NCBI RefSeq assembly: GCF_020184175.1 | Contig: NC_065532.1 | Coordinates: 11,284,001 to 11,348,000 of the forward strand | Source: Aphis gossypii | Lineage: Eukaryota > Arthropoda > Insecta > Hemiptera > Aphididae | DNA: 64,000 bases | Direction of reading: 5' to 3' | In this document: positions 14,130 to 28,206 of the stretch, piece after piece | Layout: every line of letters starts with the position of its first letter | Position numbering within the stretch: position 1 is the stretch's first letter | Made by a program: the position numbers and the translations under genes | Notes under the pieces: generated by a model | The model's database searches: none | What the model was told of the DNA's origin: nothing | Seen by the model: only the letters and a program-made list of their open reading frames with translations

Positions 14130-14480
14130 TCGTTTGAAGATAAACCATGTAAAGAAAATGCCAATCTAAATAACTGGTGAAATTTTCAAGTAATTACGAC
14201 TTAAATTTTTTGAAAAATAACAAATATTTAAAAATCGTTTGAGGATAAGTCGTTATCGTGTCTTGAGTTTGTAAAAAATAAAACTCAAACGCTCATAACA
14301 TTTTTGACGTTTCAAGTTTTCTTTATAGCTATTTGAAGGAAAACTTATGGAAAACTTAGTGTTGAATTTTTTAACCTTAGATATAAATACAAAACATTTT
14401 ATGAATTTTCAATTACAAATTACTTGTAAATTTTCATGTCCAATTTATAAAATGAATTTTTTTCTACTTCAGAAAATGAT
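14130..14480 (-). repeat. R1 interspersed repeat, copy 2 (3' part)
   Basis: On the minus strand, ACTTGAAAATTTCACCAG followed by a TTTA..ATT..CATTT..CTTTACATGG segment aligns with the R1 copy at 53650-53690 (ACTTGAAATTTTCACCAAAT and the following segment). Identity is diluted by decay, so the outer limits are approximate. Confidence 0.5.
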
Positions 14481-16135
14481 AAGTAAGTAACATTTTACGA
14501 CAAAAAAAAAAAATCCTCAAAATCAATTTAAATTGGACAACGATTAATAGTAAATTCTAGTTTATTTATCAAATATTGCTCAGGTTTTAGTTTAAAACTT
14601 ACTATAATACTGAAGTATAATAAAATGTTATACTAAGTTTCATATTTGTGTGTTACAGTCTATAATCTACAATTAAACAGTTGTAAATTTTTTTGTTAAG
14701 TATTCATTATTTAACTATTACGGGTAACATAATATAGAATTTAAAAATCTAAACTATCATAATTTGTATGCTATTTTACGATAATAATATATTCACCGCC
14801 ATAAAAGAAATAGGTACTAAGTCGATAATACAAAAAAAAAAAAAACCTTCTGTTAAACCACCATTCTAATTCAGCAACCACAAATCGATTTAAAAATATT
14901 GTGAGTTGAAATAAAATTAATCGAAATGGTATGGAGCGTTTGACGAAAATTAAATAAAGCAGATACAAACAACGAATACAAAATTACTTTTATGTATTTA
15001 AATTATGTTCATTATTCATTAATAATACATATTTCTATATAACATGAATAACATAACATAACGATGAATAGCAGAAAATTGGTGGTAAAAGAGTACACCC
15101 ATAACGACCATAACTTCCAATGCAGTTAAAATGTTTGTAAAGTATTTATCAATTATAAACATGTAAAACATTTTGCTTAGTGTATATACAAAATATCTTT
15201 TGATATAATATTAAGTTTAGAAATTCGTTTAGTTTATAATACCAAAACCAACCAAACGACATAATTAATTTTATAGATTGGTCTTATCGTACAGTATATA
15301 GAGTAATGCAAGTATTGTAATTCATGTTATAATAAGACATGAAATAATTATATTTGCAATATTGTGTTATAATATGCAAATTTTAAAATGAAATACCTTT
15401 GAATACAACAAATAATATATACGACTGTAGATAATAACAATAAAATTAATATTCTGTTGAATATGAGTTCATAAAAAATAAATGTCGGTTCTAAAAAGAA
15501 AAAAAGTTTGACGGTCGACGGACACATGAAGCACTTTCTCAGTTCGTTATCTCCGCGCAAAGATTTATGATAGTCGAGATTAATCTTTTAGACACTACCG
15601 AAAAATATGATTTCATATTTTATAAAACGTAGTGCTACTTTTAGAGGTTGGGGTTTTTTTTTTTATTATTACGTTTTTAAGGAATTCCGTGTGTTACAAA
15701 CGATGTTTATGGTTTAAAGTTTCAGTCAGCCTACAGCAATACGCGTGTGATGTGTCATCTCACATCAAAAACATACACATATTAAAACCGTATAATATTA
15801 TAGATATCTGCACTTTCGTGCAAACAGCGCCTTATGTAATTTTAACACAATTTTATGACATCACAAGCACGCGACGAAAATTGTATATTATAACATAACA
15901 TTATATGCATTATACACTTACATAAAATAATTTTCATTATATTTTACCACTATAACCTTATATTTTAAAAAATAAATCTTAAAACCTCTTTTTGGTAAAC
16001 TAAAAATAATTAAGATTTAAAATAATATAGTCTTGTTGTCACTAATGTATCATTACATCTACTTTGTATAACTGTATATAAGTAAGTATGGTATATTGAA
16101 TAAAACCCATTTTTTAAACACAATCGTTCAATTAA
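14481..16135. other. AT-rich DNA with a less AT-rich patch at 15500-15880
   Basis: No gene is recognised. The patch contains several CG-bearing words and open frames on both strands (15348-15560 minus, 15632-15898 plus) without any known motif. A promoter or exon cannot be excluded. Confidence 0.45.
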
Positions 16136-16782
16136 CACGTTCAATGCCGCGGTCGACACGTAGTCGACAAAATATGCATTGCCCCGGACGCCGCTGTCGA
16201 CACGTAGTCGACAAATTAGTTATTGACTTTAATGTCTCATAACTTTTGCTGGAGTTGTTTGATTGTATTGAATTTTTCTTCTGGCCATTTGTGATTACAT
16301 TACTAATTGAATGGTGTATTTGGTTTTATATTTGGTCTAAAAATACACCTGTTATTTCAACTTTTCCCGGAATGTAGAGACGGAGCTCCTTTTATTTGTT
16401 TAATACCAACATATATTGCATATCGTCGTCTAATAAAGTAATAAATATTACTTGACATTTTAATTAAAGATATTATTTATAAAATTCAATTTTTCCCGGA
16501 TGTAGAGACAGAGTGGCTTTTATTACTATTAGTATAATTCTAATATACCTATATATATATATAATGCATATTATCGGTTAATACGTATTATTAGATGTTA
16601 TTAGTTAAATAATATTATTAGTTATAAAGTATAAGAAAATATATGTGTAGGTTCTAAAATGATATACAGAGTGTAACAGGAATATATGACAAATAACATA
16701 ATATACTAGAATAGTCGACCGGGTGGAAATTTGTTGCGGCGACGCGGTAACGTACGGCGAATAGGCCGCGGCATTGAACGTG
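16136..16782. mobile_element. Non-autonomous piggyBac-type element (MITE), 647 bp
   Basis: The two ends are a perfect 17-bp terminal inverted repeat, CACGTTCAATGCCGCGG at 16136-16152 and its complement at 16766-16782. Each is flanked by TTAA (16132-16135 and 16783-16786), the target duplication diagnostic of the piggyBac superfamily. Inside the left end GTCGACACGTAGTCGACAAA occurs twice (16152-16171 and 16196-16215), a likely sub-terminal transposase-binding repeat. A second internal direct repeat (TTTCCCGGA..TGTAGAGAC) occurs near 16363 and 16492. There is no transposase frame, so movement would need enzyme supplied elsewhere. The perfect ends suggest a fairly recent insertion. Confidence 0.9.
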
Positions 16783-19700
16783 TTAAATTTGAGACAAAAA
16801 TATAAATATTATGTTTTTAGTCACACATTCAGCCATGCAAACTATATATTTTAAGTAAAAAAATAAATAAATAAAAAATGAACTTGGATAAAAGATCATT
16901 TGTAAAAAAAAATAGTAGTTAGATTATTAAAAAACCCGAAAGATAATATTATAATATACTGAATATACGCTAGACGGTTATGTAAACTGACTATCGAGCA
17001 CGTGTCTTAATTTGTTCATGTCTACTTAAAATAGCATGGTTGATGTAATAGTTTATTACTATCATAACAATTAAAAGCGATTAAAAATGAAACTCAGTTC
17101 AGCTAAAACTTTTTCTTTAATATATTTTTAAAATATTGAATGAAATTTTTTATTGTAAATTTGAATAATAATAAAAAAAAAAACAATTCGAAATTGATAT
17201 ATTTATTATTAATTTAAAGTAATAAGATACATTTATAAGTAAAATGTCTAAATTTTCAATAGAAAAGTAAATACGTAATGCCATGATTATTTACATAATT
17301 GAACGTAATAAGTTGTTATAAATAAGTATGATTTCTATTTATTGAGTTTATTCAAGAATTATTTTGATTTTAGATGTAAGTAATATAGTCATACCTTCTT
17401 GTAATATTTTATAGTTCAAGCTTATTACCCTTACCCTGCACCCAAAAAGTAACTTTCATTTTTAAATAGGTATATATTTTTATGGGCTACGAGATAGCAA
17501 GGTCAGTTTAGTATGATCATGTTGCGTTTCAGGTGTTGAATATGCTACTAGTGACACCATGATACGTTCGGGATATCAAGTGCACCAATCATTGCATTAC
17601 CAAGAATGCATTTATGAGTGTGATCACTTAGTCTTCGACAACGCATCTTCACGTAATAATAATATTATATTGTAGTATTATTGTACAATATCGAATGCGG
17701 ATACTCATTTGCAAACAACAACTAGAAAGACACATGATTTCACCCAAAAGGCTACGTGTCGGTGTAAACAAGAGTCGGGCCACATATAAGTTGTAACTTT
17801 TATTTAAAATAACACTTTGGATTCAAACTCTGATATTGGCACGCAACAATATTATGTAAAAAATAAGGTCAAATACAACGATAATTGCTAGCTTATATTA
17901 AGTGTTTTTATTTATAATATATGAAATAGGTTTTTAAGCCACAGCATTACAATAATGTTAGTCAAAAGTTTTTTTTTTTTTATATTAATGCGTGTTCAGT
18001 AATTTTTATTTCAAAATTCAATAGCCTTATGAATACAAATCATCAATACATAATACATATACTGGATGTAAAGCATTATGTAGCCATGCTCCTCTTAATG
18101 AAAATGACCTAATTTGTTTTTTTTTTTTAACACCCAACAATGAATTTTACATCACTGTATAAATCGCATTGTTAACGCTGAAGTATGACTCTTGATATAT
18201 TATACAAATTAAATTTATACGTGTTAAACTTATACAACATAAAAGTAATACCGACCGCAATTAGTTAACATTCAAAAACATGATTTCAATATGAAGCTAT
18301 CTAAGATCTATCAAATCATTATTATCGCATTTCAGAAACACATTTTTTTTATATATATATAGTATTATATACAACTCTACATATTATTATTATGAAAAAT
18401 GTAATAATTTATCTTTGGTACTATGTTTCTTATCGAGCCATATTTCTATAATAAAATATTCGTTAGCATTAAGTGAATTGATACGCATGTTGTTGTATTA
18501 TAAATCACAATATATACATATATTTTTTTTCTTTTATTAGAAGGACAAAATAATATGTTTTTTAGCACAAATCAAAAATACAATGTATTAGCTGAACAGT
18601 AAATATTTTATCGTTCTAAGTACGACCTGCATTACAACTGACATCAAACAAATAATTATAAATAGTAAGTGTTTACACGTTAGACGTAAATACTCAACTA
18701 TTAATTCATAAAATATAGTATGAAACGTGATTTAAGTTGATAAAGGATTATTAAGTGTCATTTAGCTTTGTTAAGAGTAAACCGTGTATAATATAACTAT
18801 ATTATAATAAATCGTTTAATTTTATATCAGTTAGCTTAAGTATTCTCTTAATTGACTTAATAGACTATTTGACGTAACCTTTACCCTTTAATCTACTGGT
18901 GTCCACAACAATGAGCATTTTTAAAGTAGGTATCTAGTAAGTAGTACCTTTGTTACTCTAACGCGTTTTATTTCATCAAATTACGGTAAGACGGCGTCAT
19001 GGTTAGGCAATTTTGCTACACCATATTCCCAAATCAGTTTTTCTAGTAATTCATAATATAGTTACATATTACAGCAACCTACAATAATTTGTTTGATGCA
19101 ATAATTTATTATCATATAACTTACTATAAATTTTTAAAAATATTTATTTTAATGTTAACAATGCTTGTGATAAAAATTTTTTGTGTTGACTAATTCTTTT
19201 CTTTCTTTTTTTTTTTTTTTTTTGACAAGTATATAATGCTTGTAATTATGTACGGTTAATAAATATATGCATGTACCTAACTTTATCATAAACTTAAATT
19301 TAAAATAAACTTTCAATAATTCACTAGACAAGTGAGCTTTGTAAAGGCGATGCAATTATGCTAACGTAGTATATACTACAAGAATTACATAAGTTAATAA
19401 TTTAGATAATTTATATGTATATAGATTTTAACGTTATATATCAGTGTTCCCATAACATCGATACTAATTTTTACTGTTGTACGATCATTAATGACATAAT
19501 TTTAGAAAATATTAAATTCAAATTTAAACCACTCAAAAAAAGTTATTAAAAATAACCATGCTAAATAGTTATCAAGTTTTCTTCGGATAAAAGAATTAAG
19601 CATTTTTACGACCATAGTATCCATAATATTGTTAAAGAAAGTTCATGAACATATAATTTATATAGAACTTTGTAATTAATTATATATAATATAATAATAT

Positions 19701-22700
19701 AAATATCCACGAAAAATACTGTATTCGATAATAATAAAGTAGTAAAATTATTATAATCTAAAAACTATAATAGCAATATTTCCATAAAATAAACATTAAA
19801 GTATTATTAATAAGAAAGTTATTAAATTTATAATGAAATAAACACCTTATATTATAATGTCAACAAAAATTAGTATACTCTAAAAAGAAAATAATATTAC
19901 ATACTAAAACAATAATTATATTAAAATAATAAAAAATACTAATAATTTAAAATAAAATCAACTTTTAACGTTGCAGCAATGTATTCAATATAATTATATG
20001 GAAAGGATCTACTCCATAAAAATACGTTACATTAGTAAATTGTATTATACAACACCAATTTAATAAGACAATTCCAGATGTTCAATTTTCGGACACTCTA
20101 AAAATGATTGGAAATTTTTCTTTGACCTAACCTGATTCCAGTAATGGAATTTCCGACATATTTTTAATTCTTATTTCCACGGGAGTATACATAAGCTTTT
20201 CAAATTTTTGATCATATATTTGATTTAATAAATAATTAATTATTTATCATAATTTCAAATATAATATTGTTTTACATATAAAAGATTGGTTCAAGAATAA
20301 TTTAAATTTTAAGCATAAGTAATTTTATTAAAATATAGCTTTACATTTTTAATGCAATATTATTTTTTTATTTTAAAACTATAGTTTTATAAGACAAAAT
20401 TTAATGTTAGTAAAATTTTAAATGCATTGTAAATAAATATTTTCTTCTAATGAAGTAAGGTATTTGTTATATACTTGAACTGTCTATAGTAGAACATCAA
20501 ATAAGTGAATTATGAGATCACTAGCTATTTTTTTTTTTAATAATTAATTTTATGGACAACTTATTTCAAAATAAGTCATACTTATACAATTATAAAAACA
20601 GCTTATTATAATGTTTATTAACTTATATATTTTACATTAATAATAAAAATTAAAATAAATGTTTCAATTAAAGACATTAAAATGAATACAATTTTAACTG
20701 TGAATCAAATTTAAATTTACATGTAAATAAAATACGAAAATTGACATATATATTTTTATAAAAACATTTCGTTTTTAAATTTTTTACAGAATCAAAATGA
20801 AAATATATGTTAAAATGAATGTTTTTAGTTAGAAGTTTAAACTAAATAAATATACTTTAATTTAAAATTAAAAAGACAAATGTTAAAATGTACATAAAAT
20901 ATATTATACTATATTGCTTATTTTTACCTAACGATTTTATAAATAAAACTATTTATTCGTTTGTGTTCACGTATCCTTAGAGTTTTTTATGGGTAGGCTT
21001 TAAGGAATTAAATAATTTACTTTTAATGAAAATTGGAATGAAAATAGCATTGTGAACACACCATATCACGAATTAAGTAAATTTGTTTGAACAATAATTA
21101 ATTCTCGTATATTAAAAACACTATACGTAAAATATAAATACTCAAACTTGAAAAACAAATGTGTTCATTTATAAAAGACCTTGAGCCTAATTAGGCCTAT
21201 AAATTTAGATTTTAACTTTGAAATATTTAATGCCAAAAAAAATCTAAATGAAATTTAAACGTGCTTATTTTTAGCCTTGAACCTAAAATCTATTATACTA
21301 CTAACATTTAATGTTATTTTACAATATAGTCTCTTATTTTATTTAGATAGATATTTTGCTTTTCTGATCTTTTTAGTACTTCTTACGAGTTTTATAAATC
21401 GAAAAATAAAAAAACATATAAAACAGAGGTTTAGTAATAATTATGAAATAATGATAACAGGCTCGTTGCGACGACCGCTTAACAAAATATAAATTGAGAT
21501 AATTTTAAAAATAAAACGGGTGAGAGTTTTCAGCCACGATGTAATAACAAAAAAAAAAAAACTAAAACATCGGGCCAATCGTAGAGCAGAAGCCAGAGGC
21601 GAAATGGAAAAAACTAAAAAATAACATCGAGCACGGTGAGCTCTAATGGACCTCAGCTTGGGCGTAGACCTCGCTTCGAGTTAACAATATTATTTTGATC
21701 CTCAAGCGACGTGGGTGGATCTGCAGTACAGTGAAATTACTTTATCATAATATTTTAGTTTTTACAGTCTGTCGAATTTATCGCTATCCATTGATCAGTG
21801 ACAAACGATGTTTTATCATTATTAATGCATTAATAAAATACATAATAACGTATTTTAACACAATACTAGAAAAATAATAAATTAATGTAAAAAGTAAAAA
21901 TTATAAAAAAAAAATTGTTACCATTACATGTGCCTTAATTCTAATTGACTTTTTAAAACACTGTCTTCGTATAATTGTATTAACAAAACTAAAATAGGTA
22001 ATATTATTTATTAACACAATATAACCGTACACATAAGATATCAGGAAAAAAAATAAAATTATTACGTTATATTTATAGTTGATACATATTATTCTTTTTT
22101 TTTTTTTTTGATAGCGAAACAATGCATCAATTGTAGGGATCCAAAATTAAATAATCATTTGACGCGCGAATATTCAATTTTAAAATTATATTTTACATTT
22201 TTATTTCAGTACACCGATGTAAATTAATTAATATGTATTTAATTAATTCAAGTCTCTATTTTCAGCATAATTTCAATGTTATCTCTGTACTTTCATTTTC
22301 ATAACAGACTAATAATTTATGAATACACTGGATTCAATACTGTATATTGAATTATTTACATACCAGAAAGCAGGTGATTTAAAAATCAGATTGATAAATT
22401 AGTTTTTTGACATTTATAAACTTAGTAGACAATCAATTATTCATTCATTTATTTTTATTTTTAATATCATCATCTGATGAAAATGTTGTTATATTAAACA
22501 ATATCTCGTTTACTGTATTTTATTTGGCATACTACCTTTGCTTATTTTATGAAAATAAACAAAATATTATTAATGATAATATACAGTAAAGTTTTATAGA
22601 ATACCTTTATATATTATATATGAATATAATTTATATATAGAATCAAATTTCACGAAAAAAATTGGACACATAATAAATAATAACAAAATAATTCTTCAAG

Positions 22701-25700
22701 TTTATTGAGTTTCAATTTTAATGTACACTAAATTGTTAATTATGTGTTTGATGTTTTTGGAAAATATTTAATCATAAATTAAAATGAATTTTATACATAA
22801 TTTAGTAGGGTTTTAAATTAATCTTAAAATGTTGTTAAATGAGCTCATTAACTTAATAATTTATTTATTATACATACATTTATTATTTTTTTTTTTTGAG
22901 TAATCTGACATCTAACGATTCATCTAAATAATAATTATTATAATAATAAAATATGGTAAAGGCATCTATGTGATCTCAAACAAAATACTTTCAGAACGAA
23001 AAATTATTAAAAATTAATTATTTCCGTAGGTTTATTATTCATGTTTTATAAATAGGTAATATTAACCATAATTTAAAAAAAAAACACTTTAATGAACTAT
23101 TATTAACTGTAAATGGAAATCATATATTTATTTTTATACTCAAAAAGTTTAATAAGTATTATGATTCTTGAAGTAACTCACGTTTGTAATGACGATTTCT
23201 ATTCAACATTGAATTTGTTTACATAAATCAAATAAATTATACAACAATAATTCATTTTTATATTCGATACTTGTTTTCAAAATTGTTTCAAAAAATTATA
23301 TATTTTTTAATTAAATATGGTGTGTACAATAAAATATAGTAAAATATCTTAATATAATCTGCGATATTTGTGCGACGTGAATTGTCAATTTATGTATATA
23401 AAGTAAAATAACGAAACAAATAACGATAATAGTATTATAATAATATGGTAGTTGAGTTAAATTTCAGATTCTTTATATCGAAACGTGATTAAATTTTTAA
23501 TTGTATAACTACTATAATATTGTACTCTAATGGTTTTTATTAAATTATGAATCTAATCACGTTATGTGATACACACAATATTTTTTTTTTTTTTTGGTTA
23601 ACTATATTTTGCAATTTTTAAGCTTAATCGCTTTTAAAAATTAATCAAGGTTAAATTTAATGTAATTTACAAAATTTTTCCTGCAAATCACATATTATTT
23701 TTTAATTATTTAAGTATTAATATATTTACATCATAATGTTTAATCTGTTTCTATGTTTTATGGACGTAATTTGGAGACACCATACTTAAATTTGTATTAA
23801 TTTGTTTAATGATGATAATGCATAATTACAAATAACTTAATTTTTAAACATATTTTATACACATGAAAACATTTTACGAGAAATTTAATCAAATGGGAAA
23901 ATATCCAGTGAGGAAACAGCAACGGCAAACAGTGGCGGGGATATGTTCATAAATAAAATTAAGTGTTATAAATTAATTATTAGATACATGTAATCATTAT
24001 TATTTCTATTTAAATTAATTTGTCCAAATCCAAATTTTGAATTGGTATAAGTTGACAAACATTTTTTTTTGGTAATTTAACCCTCAGAATATTAATTTCA
24101 ACGTCAACTATTATTCGTGTATAATCATCATGTTCAATCATGAAATTTAATATTATGTTAATTTCATATCAGAACCACTTAGGTTATTTTTAAATTTGCT
24201 CAGATTTCTTTTAGATTCACTTTTAGTGGTACTAATGGGAAATTAATGTAAATCCATTAACGGTTCAAACCAAAAATCTATTATATAACTGACCGAACTT
24301 AATTTAGAGTCGTTAAAAACAAAGCAGTGATGCACATTTATTCTTCATGCAATCATCCAAATAACGGTTTAAGATATTTGAATTATTAAAATATTTTAAG
24401 TGCCAAAATACATATAAAATACGAATATCATTTCGCGCGTGATAACATAAAGCTTTTTTTTAAATATGTTTTAAGATATGCAAATTATATTGCACTGCAT
24501 ATTTCATAAATTATGTTTTATTGTAATACTGATTTTACAAAATCTTTAAAAGATTATCATCAACTATTACAATACTTTAGTATAAAAAATAATCATATAA
24601 TACCGATAATTTTTTTTTATTTTATAACATTGATGTAATATTATTTTAGTTACTTACCACGTTTTCTCATCATTAGTTATTTGATAAACTATATATCGAT
24701 ATAATTGATTGATTTTCAACCCCTATTCATTATATTATATTAATATCCAGTTTTCTAAAAATATAGAGATATCTAAAAATTTTTTTTTCAACTTATTTAA
24801 AATAAATTATAATATATACAATTAATTAATATTTTTCAATAGATATTAATGATAAAAAAAAAAATCGAAGTAGTTATACAACAATTATAAAGTTATATTA
24901 CAAATCAACACACTTATCGAATATATTCATAATTTATAGTTATAAATTATGGAGTACTCATATGCTGCAGATATTTACCTTACAACGAAATACAATAATA
25001 TTATTAATATGCCAATTTTTATCTGGTTTACATTAAAATATAAAGTTAAATGAAATTGGTTTTGAATAATAATAGCAATTTAAACACATCTTATAGTTTC
25101 TAAAGTGTGATAGCCAGACTGCAGATGTCTTGTTATAAAAAAAATATATCATGTCTGCATTTTAATTTGAACTAATAAAATTGACCTTTGATTATAATAA
25201 TTGTCTAATAAATATGATTATTTGAACTTGGATACATTTATATTATATGATATATAAGTTATTTTTATTGAATTAAATTAAATTTAAATCAAAGATATCA
25301 ACCGATATAATAGTTAGAAAAATGAATTTTTCAAAGTTTATTTTAAGTGTATAACTTTAATGAATTATAATTAAGCATATATTTTGTTTTATATCTTTTA
25401 ACTATAATACGCATTATTTAATGAATAACGTTTAGTTTCATTAATACTTCTAGAAACCAATAAAATAATCAATCATAAACAACACTTCACTGTAATAATC
25501 GCAATGTTTATGCTGTGCACTTTTTAACTTTCGTAAGTGCATACCAGTTTTAACTGATGATATATGACTTAGGTTTTTTTTTTTTTTAAAAATTAAAAGT
25601 TCTTTTGAATAATTATTAATTAAACCAATGTATAATGTGTATAATGTATATTATAATTCGATAAATATGCATAATATTATAAGTGTTGAGTTATTTTTTA

Positions 25701-27340
25701 TATTAAATTATAATTTATAAAGTAAGTTTTCATATATCATAAATCATTAAATAAGTTTCTCCGACTTACCGTAAAAATTATCGAATTTCAAAAACGTTTA
25801 CTAAGTTAACGATATAACTTTGATCTAGAAGCTAAGAGAAATCACGTAAGAGGCTTTACTGAAACGTAGACAAGAATGGAAAATGGCCAAAATAATAATA
25901 TACACAACGGTGAGATGCGTTTTTTTCTTTGATGACAGTAATTGAATTCACTATGCCTTGAAATTGAACTTAGACATGGATAAGGGTTTCTATTTGTTGA
26001 ATAAACGCATAGACGTTTGTATTCTGTTAAAAAAAAAAAAAAAAAAAACTGAAGTTGTTCAAATCTATTTGTCAATTAATGGTATTCGTAAGAATTTTTT
26101 ATATATATATATATATATTATATATACAATAAACGTTAAAAATATTTACTCACACTGCATGTGTGAATACACAACAATGCTTTCGATAAAAGATTTCCTA
26201 TCAAGAAATTTCTCTTTTTGATTTTCAACTTATTTTATTATGATAAAATTAAAGTAACAAACATCTAAATCTACATAGGTTTTCAATTTCTTATTTTTAA
26301 ACATAAAAAGACGCAATTAATTAAATTAAGTAATACGTAATTTATTATTCGATGTAATTAAATCAAATAATAATTATGTTATGGTATAAATGAATACCAT
26401 AACATAACAATAAGTGATCTTAAAATTAAAGAAAAAATACATCATTTTATTGACAAAGTGGTAAATTATATTTTAGATTTTTGAAGAAAGTGAGTATTAA
26501 TTATTCATGGATCGATTATGAAAGTAATGATTAATATTATTAACTCAAATAATCTATACAATATTCAAGAATCTTAATAACTCAGTTTTTTTTTTTTTTA
26601 AGAATTAATCGGCTTTTTCATTTAATATACTTTTACAATATTTCACAAAGGGTTATAATCAGCTTTTCTATTTCTGATTTTCGTTGTGAAATTAATAACC
26701 ATTACTTGCATAATCAATATTATATTAATAACAAACACCTCATCTTATTGAAATAAAATATAGTTTACCACTTTCGTTAATACTGCGCTGGGAATGAATT
26801 AATAATTGATAATTAAATTGGACGGGGTGTCGTAGTTGTTTACAAGGTAATTTATTTATTCTTAAAGATAAATTGTAAATGCGTTCACGTTTAACTGTAT
26901 AAGATTATGACGTTAAACAAAAGTCGTTATTAAATAATCAGTCTCATTTATAATTATAACAATGACAATGTTTCAACATCCGTAGTCCTAAAATGCGCTG
27001 AAATTTATTTTACCGTGTAAAATGTATAATCTATAATAATTATATAAGTATGATAATAATTCTTATTTAAAAACTATATTGGTAATCTACTACAAGTCTA
27101 CAAATAAAAAATTGTATTTCATACCGAAAAATGTATATTATTATATCTTCGTTTTATAAGTCATAATATTTGTAATGTATTCATAAGTATTAATTATCAG
27201 TTATATTATGACATATTATATTTAATGATTGTTATACATTATTATAAAAAAAAAAAAATGCATTCATAATTCTTAGGTTATATTCAAACAAAAATATCTT
27301 ATTATAAATATTAAAGCCTGACATTAAATTAGGTAATAAC
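16783..27340. other. AT-rich non-coding DNA
   Basis: About 10.5 kb without a recognised gene. Less AT-rich patches at 17490-17790, 18960-19030 and 21470-21730 have short open frames and are discussed under findings. There are many homopolymers (18 T at 19206-19223, 15 T at 23581-23595, 20 A at 26029-26048), an (AT)n tract at 26101-26126 and a perfect hairpin at 26374-26407. Open frames such as 21277-21492, 21901-22122, 25842-26075 and 25958-26221 overlap homopolymers or have no motif. Confidence 0.55.
26374..26407. repeat. Perfect 14-bp-stem hairpin
   Basis: TTATGTTATGGTAT (26374-26387) and ATACCATAACATAA (26394-26407) are perfect complements around the 6-base loop AAATGA. There is no mismatch, which is notable for non-coding DNA. 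Possible origins are a template-switch event or a minimal MITE. Confidence 0.8.
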
Positions 27341-27503
27341 CAAGCCCGGAATAAGATAATTTTGGGCCCGGGGCAAAACAATTTTAGGGGCCCATGACCA
27401 TTATCAAAATTTTGGTAACCCAAAAATAAAAATATTTAAGACAAAAAAAAAATTATATTCATAAATTTAATTTTTTACTTTTTTTAATACAGAAATAAAA
27501 ATG

Positions 27504-27723
27504 TTATTTGTATAAATAATTTTTTCTTGATTTTTGGGAAGCAAACTCTTTAATTATATTCTGGGTATTAATTACCTCAAAAACATCACTCTCTGTACAC
27601 AAAACCATAAAACTATTTAAATTTTCTTGAGAACTATTTGTTCTATACTTGTTTTTATACGAACTAATTTAGAGAATTCTCTTTCAGCCGAATAATTTGC
27701 AATAGATATGGTATAGCTTATAT
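27504..27723 (-). pseudogene. hAT transposase C-terminal (dimerisation) domain remnant
   Basis: Reading minus from the nested insertion, the frame gives TISIANYSAEREFSKLVRIKT, then a one-step frame change continues as KYRTNSSQENLNSF and NIIKEFASQKSRKNY to a stop at 27504. The core 'SAEREFSKL..IKTKYR....QE.LN' is the hallmark of the hAT C-terminal dimerisation region of the ZMYM-like/zinc-finger hAT group. The frameshift, the loss of everything upstream and disruption by the nested hAT element at 27724 show that it is non-functional. Identification is from the family motif as recalled. Confidence 0.85.
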
Positions 27724-27923
27724 CAGGGGTGCTCAAACTTTTTTTGATCACGATCCACTGAAAATATACTTCACCTTTGAAGATCGACTTCTATAGATTT
27801 TTTTTATTATTATTGAATAATTATAATAATAATTAAGAAACATATAAGGCGCGTGGTCTTAAAAATAAACTCTAACATGATCGACTTTGAAATTGTCCGC
27901 GATCGACTGTTTGGCCGCCCCTG
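27724..27923. mobile_element. Nested 200-bp hAT-type MITE
   Basis: Ends CAGGGGTGCTCAAAC and, on the complement of the right side, CAGGGGCGGCCAAAC match at 12 of 15 positions; CAGGGG..CAAAC ends are typical of hAT elements. An 8-bp target duplication flanks it, GCTTATAT (27716-27723) and GCTAATAT (27924-27931), with one mismatch. It has no coding capacity. It sits inside the larger hAT element, so it inserted later. Confidence 0.9.
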
Positions 27924-28206
27924 GCTAATATGAAACGTTAAGGTATTATAATTTATAATAATAATGATATAAGTTTATATCATTGCAAATCTTTCTATTT
28001 TATCTTATATAAACCATGAATATTAGATACCAGTGTTTCTTTTGATTTACAAAATATACTATTATTACTATATCCAAATATTTCTAATTTAATAAAAAAA
28101 AAATACTATTCGACAGTGGCTTACTATTGTTTAATATCCGTTGTGGGCCCGAGAGGTCATGGCCCCCTCTGCCCCCCCCCCTCTTTAATTCGAGCTTGGC
28201 AATAAC

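Larger units (their letters stand above)
27341..28198. mobile_element. hAT-superfamily DNA transposon, internally decayed
   Basis: Imperfect terminal inverted repeats (left CAAGCCCGGAATAAG, right complement CAAGCTCGAATTAAA, 11 of 15 matching) are followed inside by G/C-rich GGGCCC-type blocks on both sides. The flanks are an 8-bp target duplication with one mismatch, GTAATAAC at 27333-27340 and GCAATAAC at 28199-28206; 8 bp is the hAT hallmark. Transposase C-terminal remnants read on the minus strand near the left end, and a second hAT element is nested at 27724-27923. Most of the transposase gene is missing. Confidence 0.85.
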
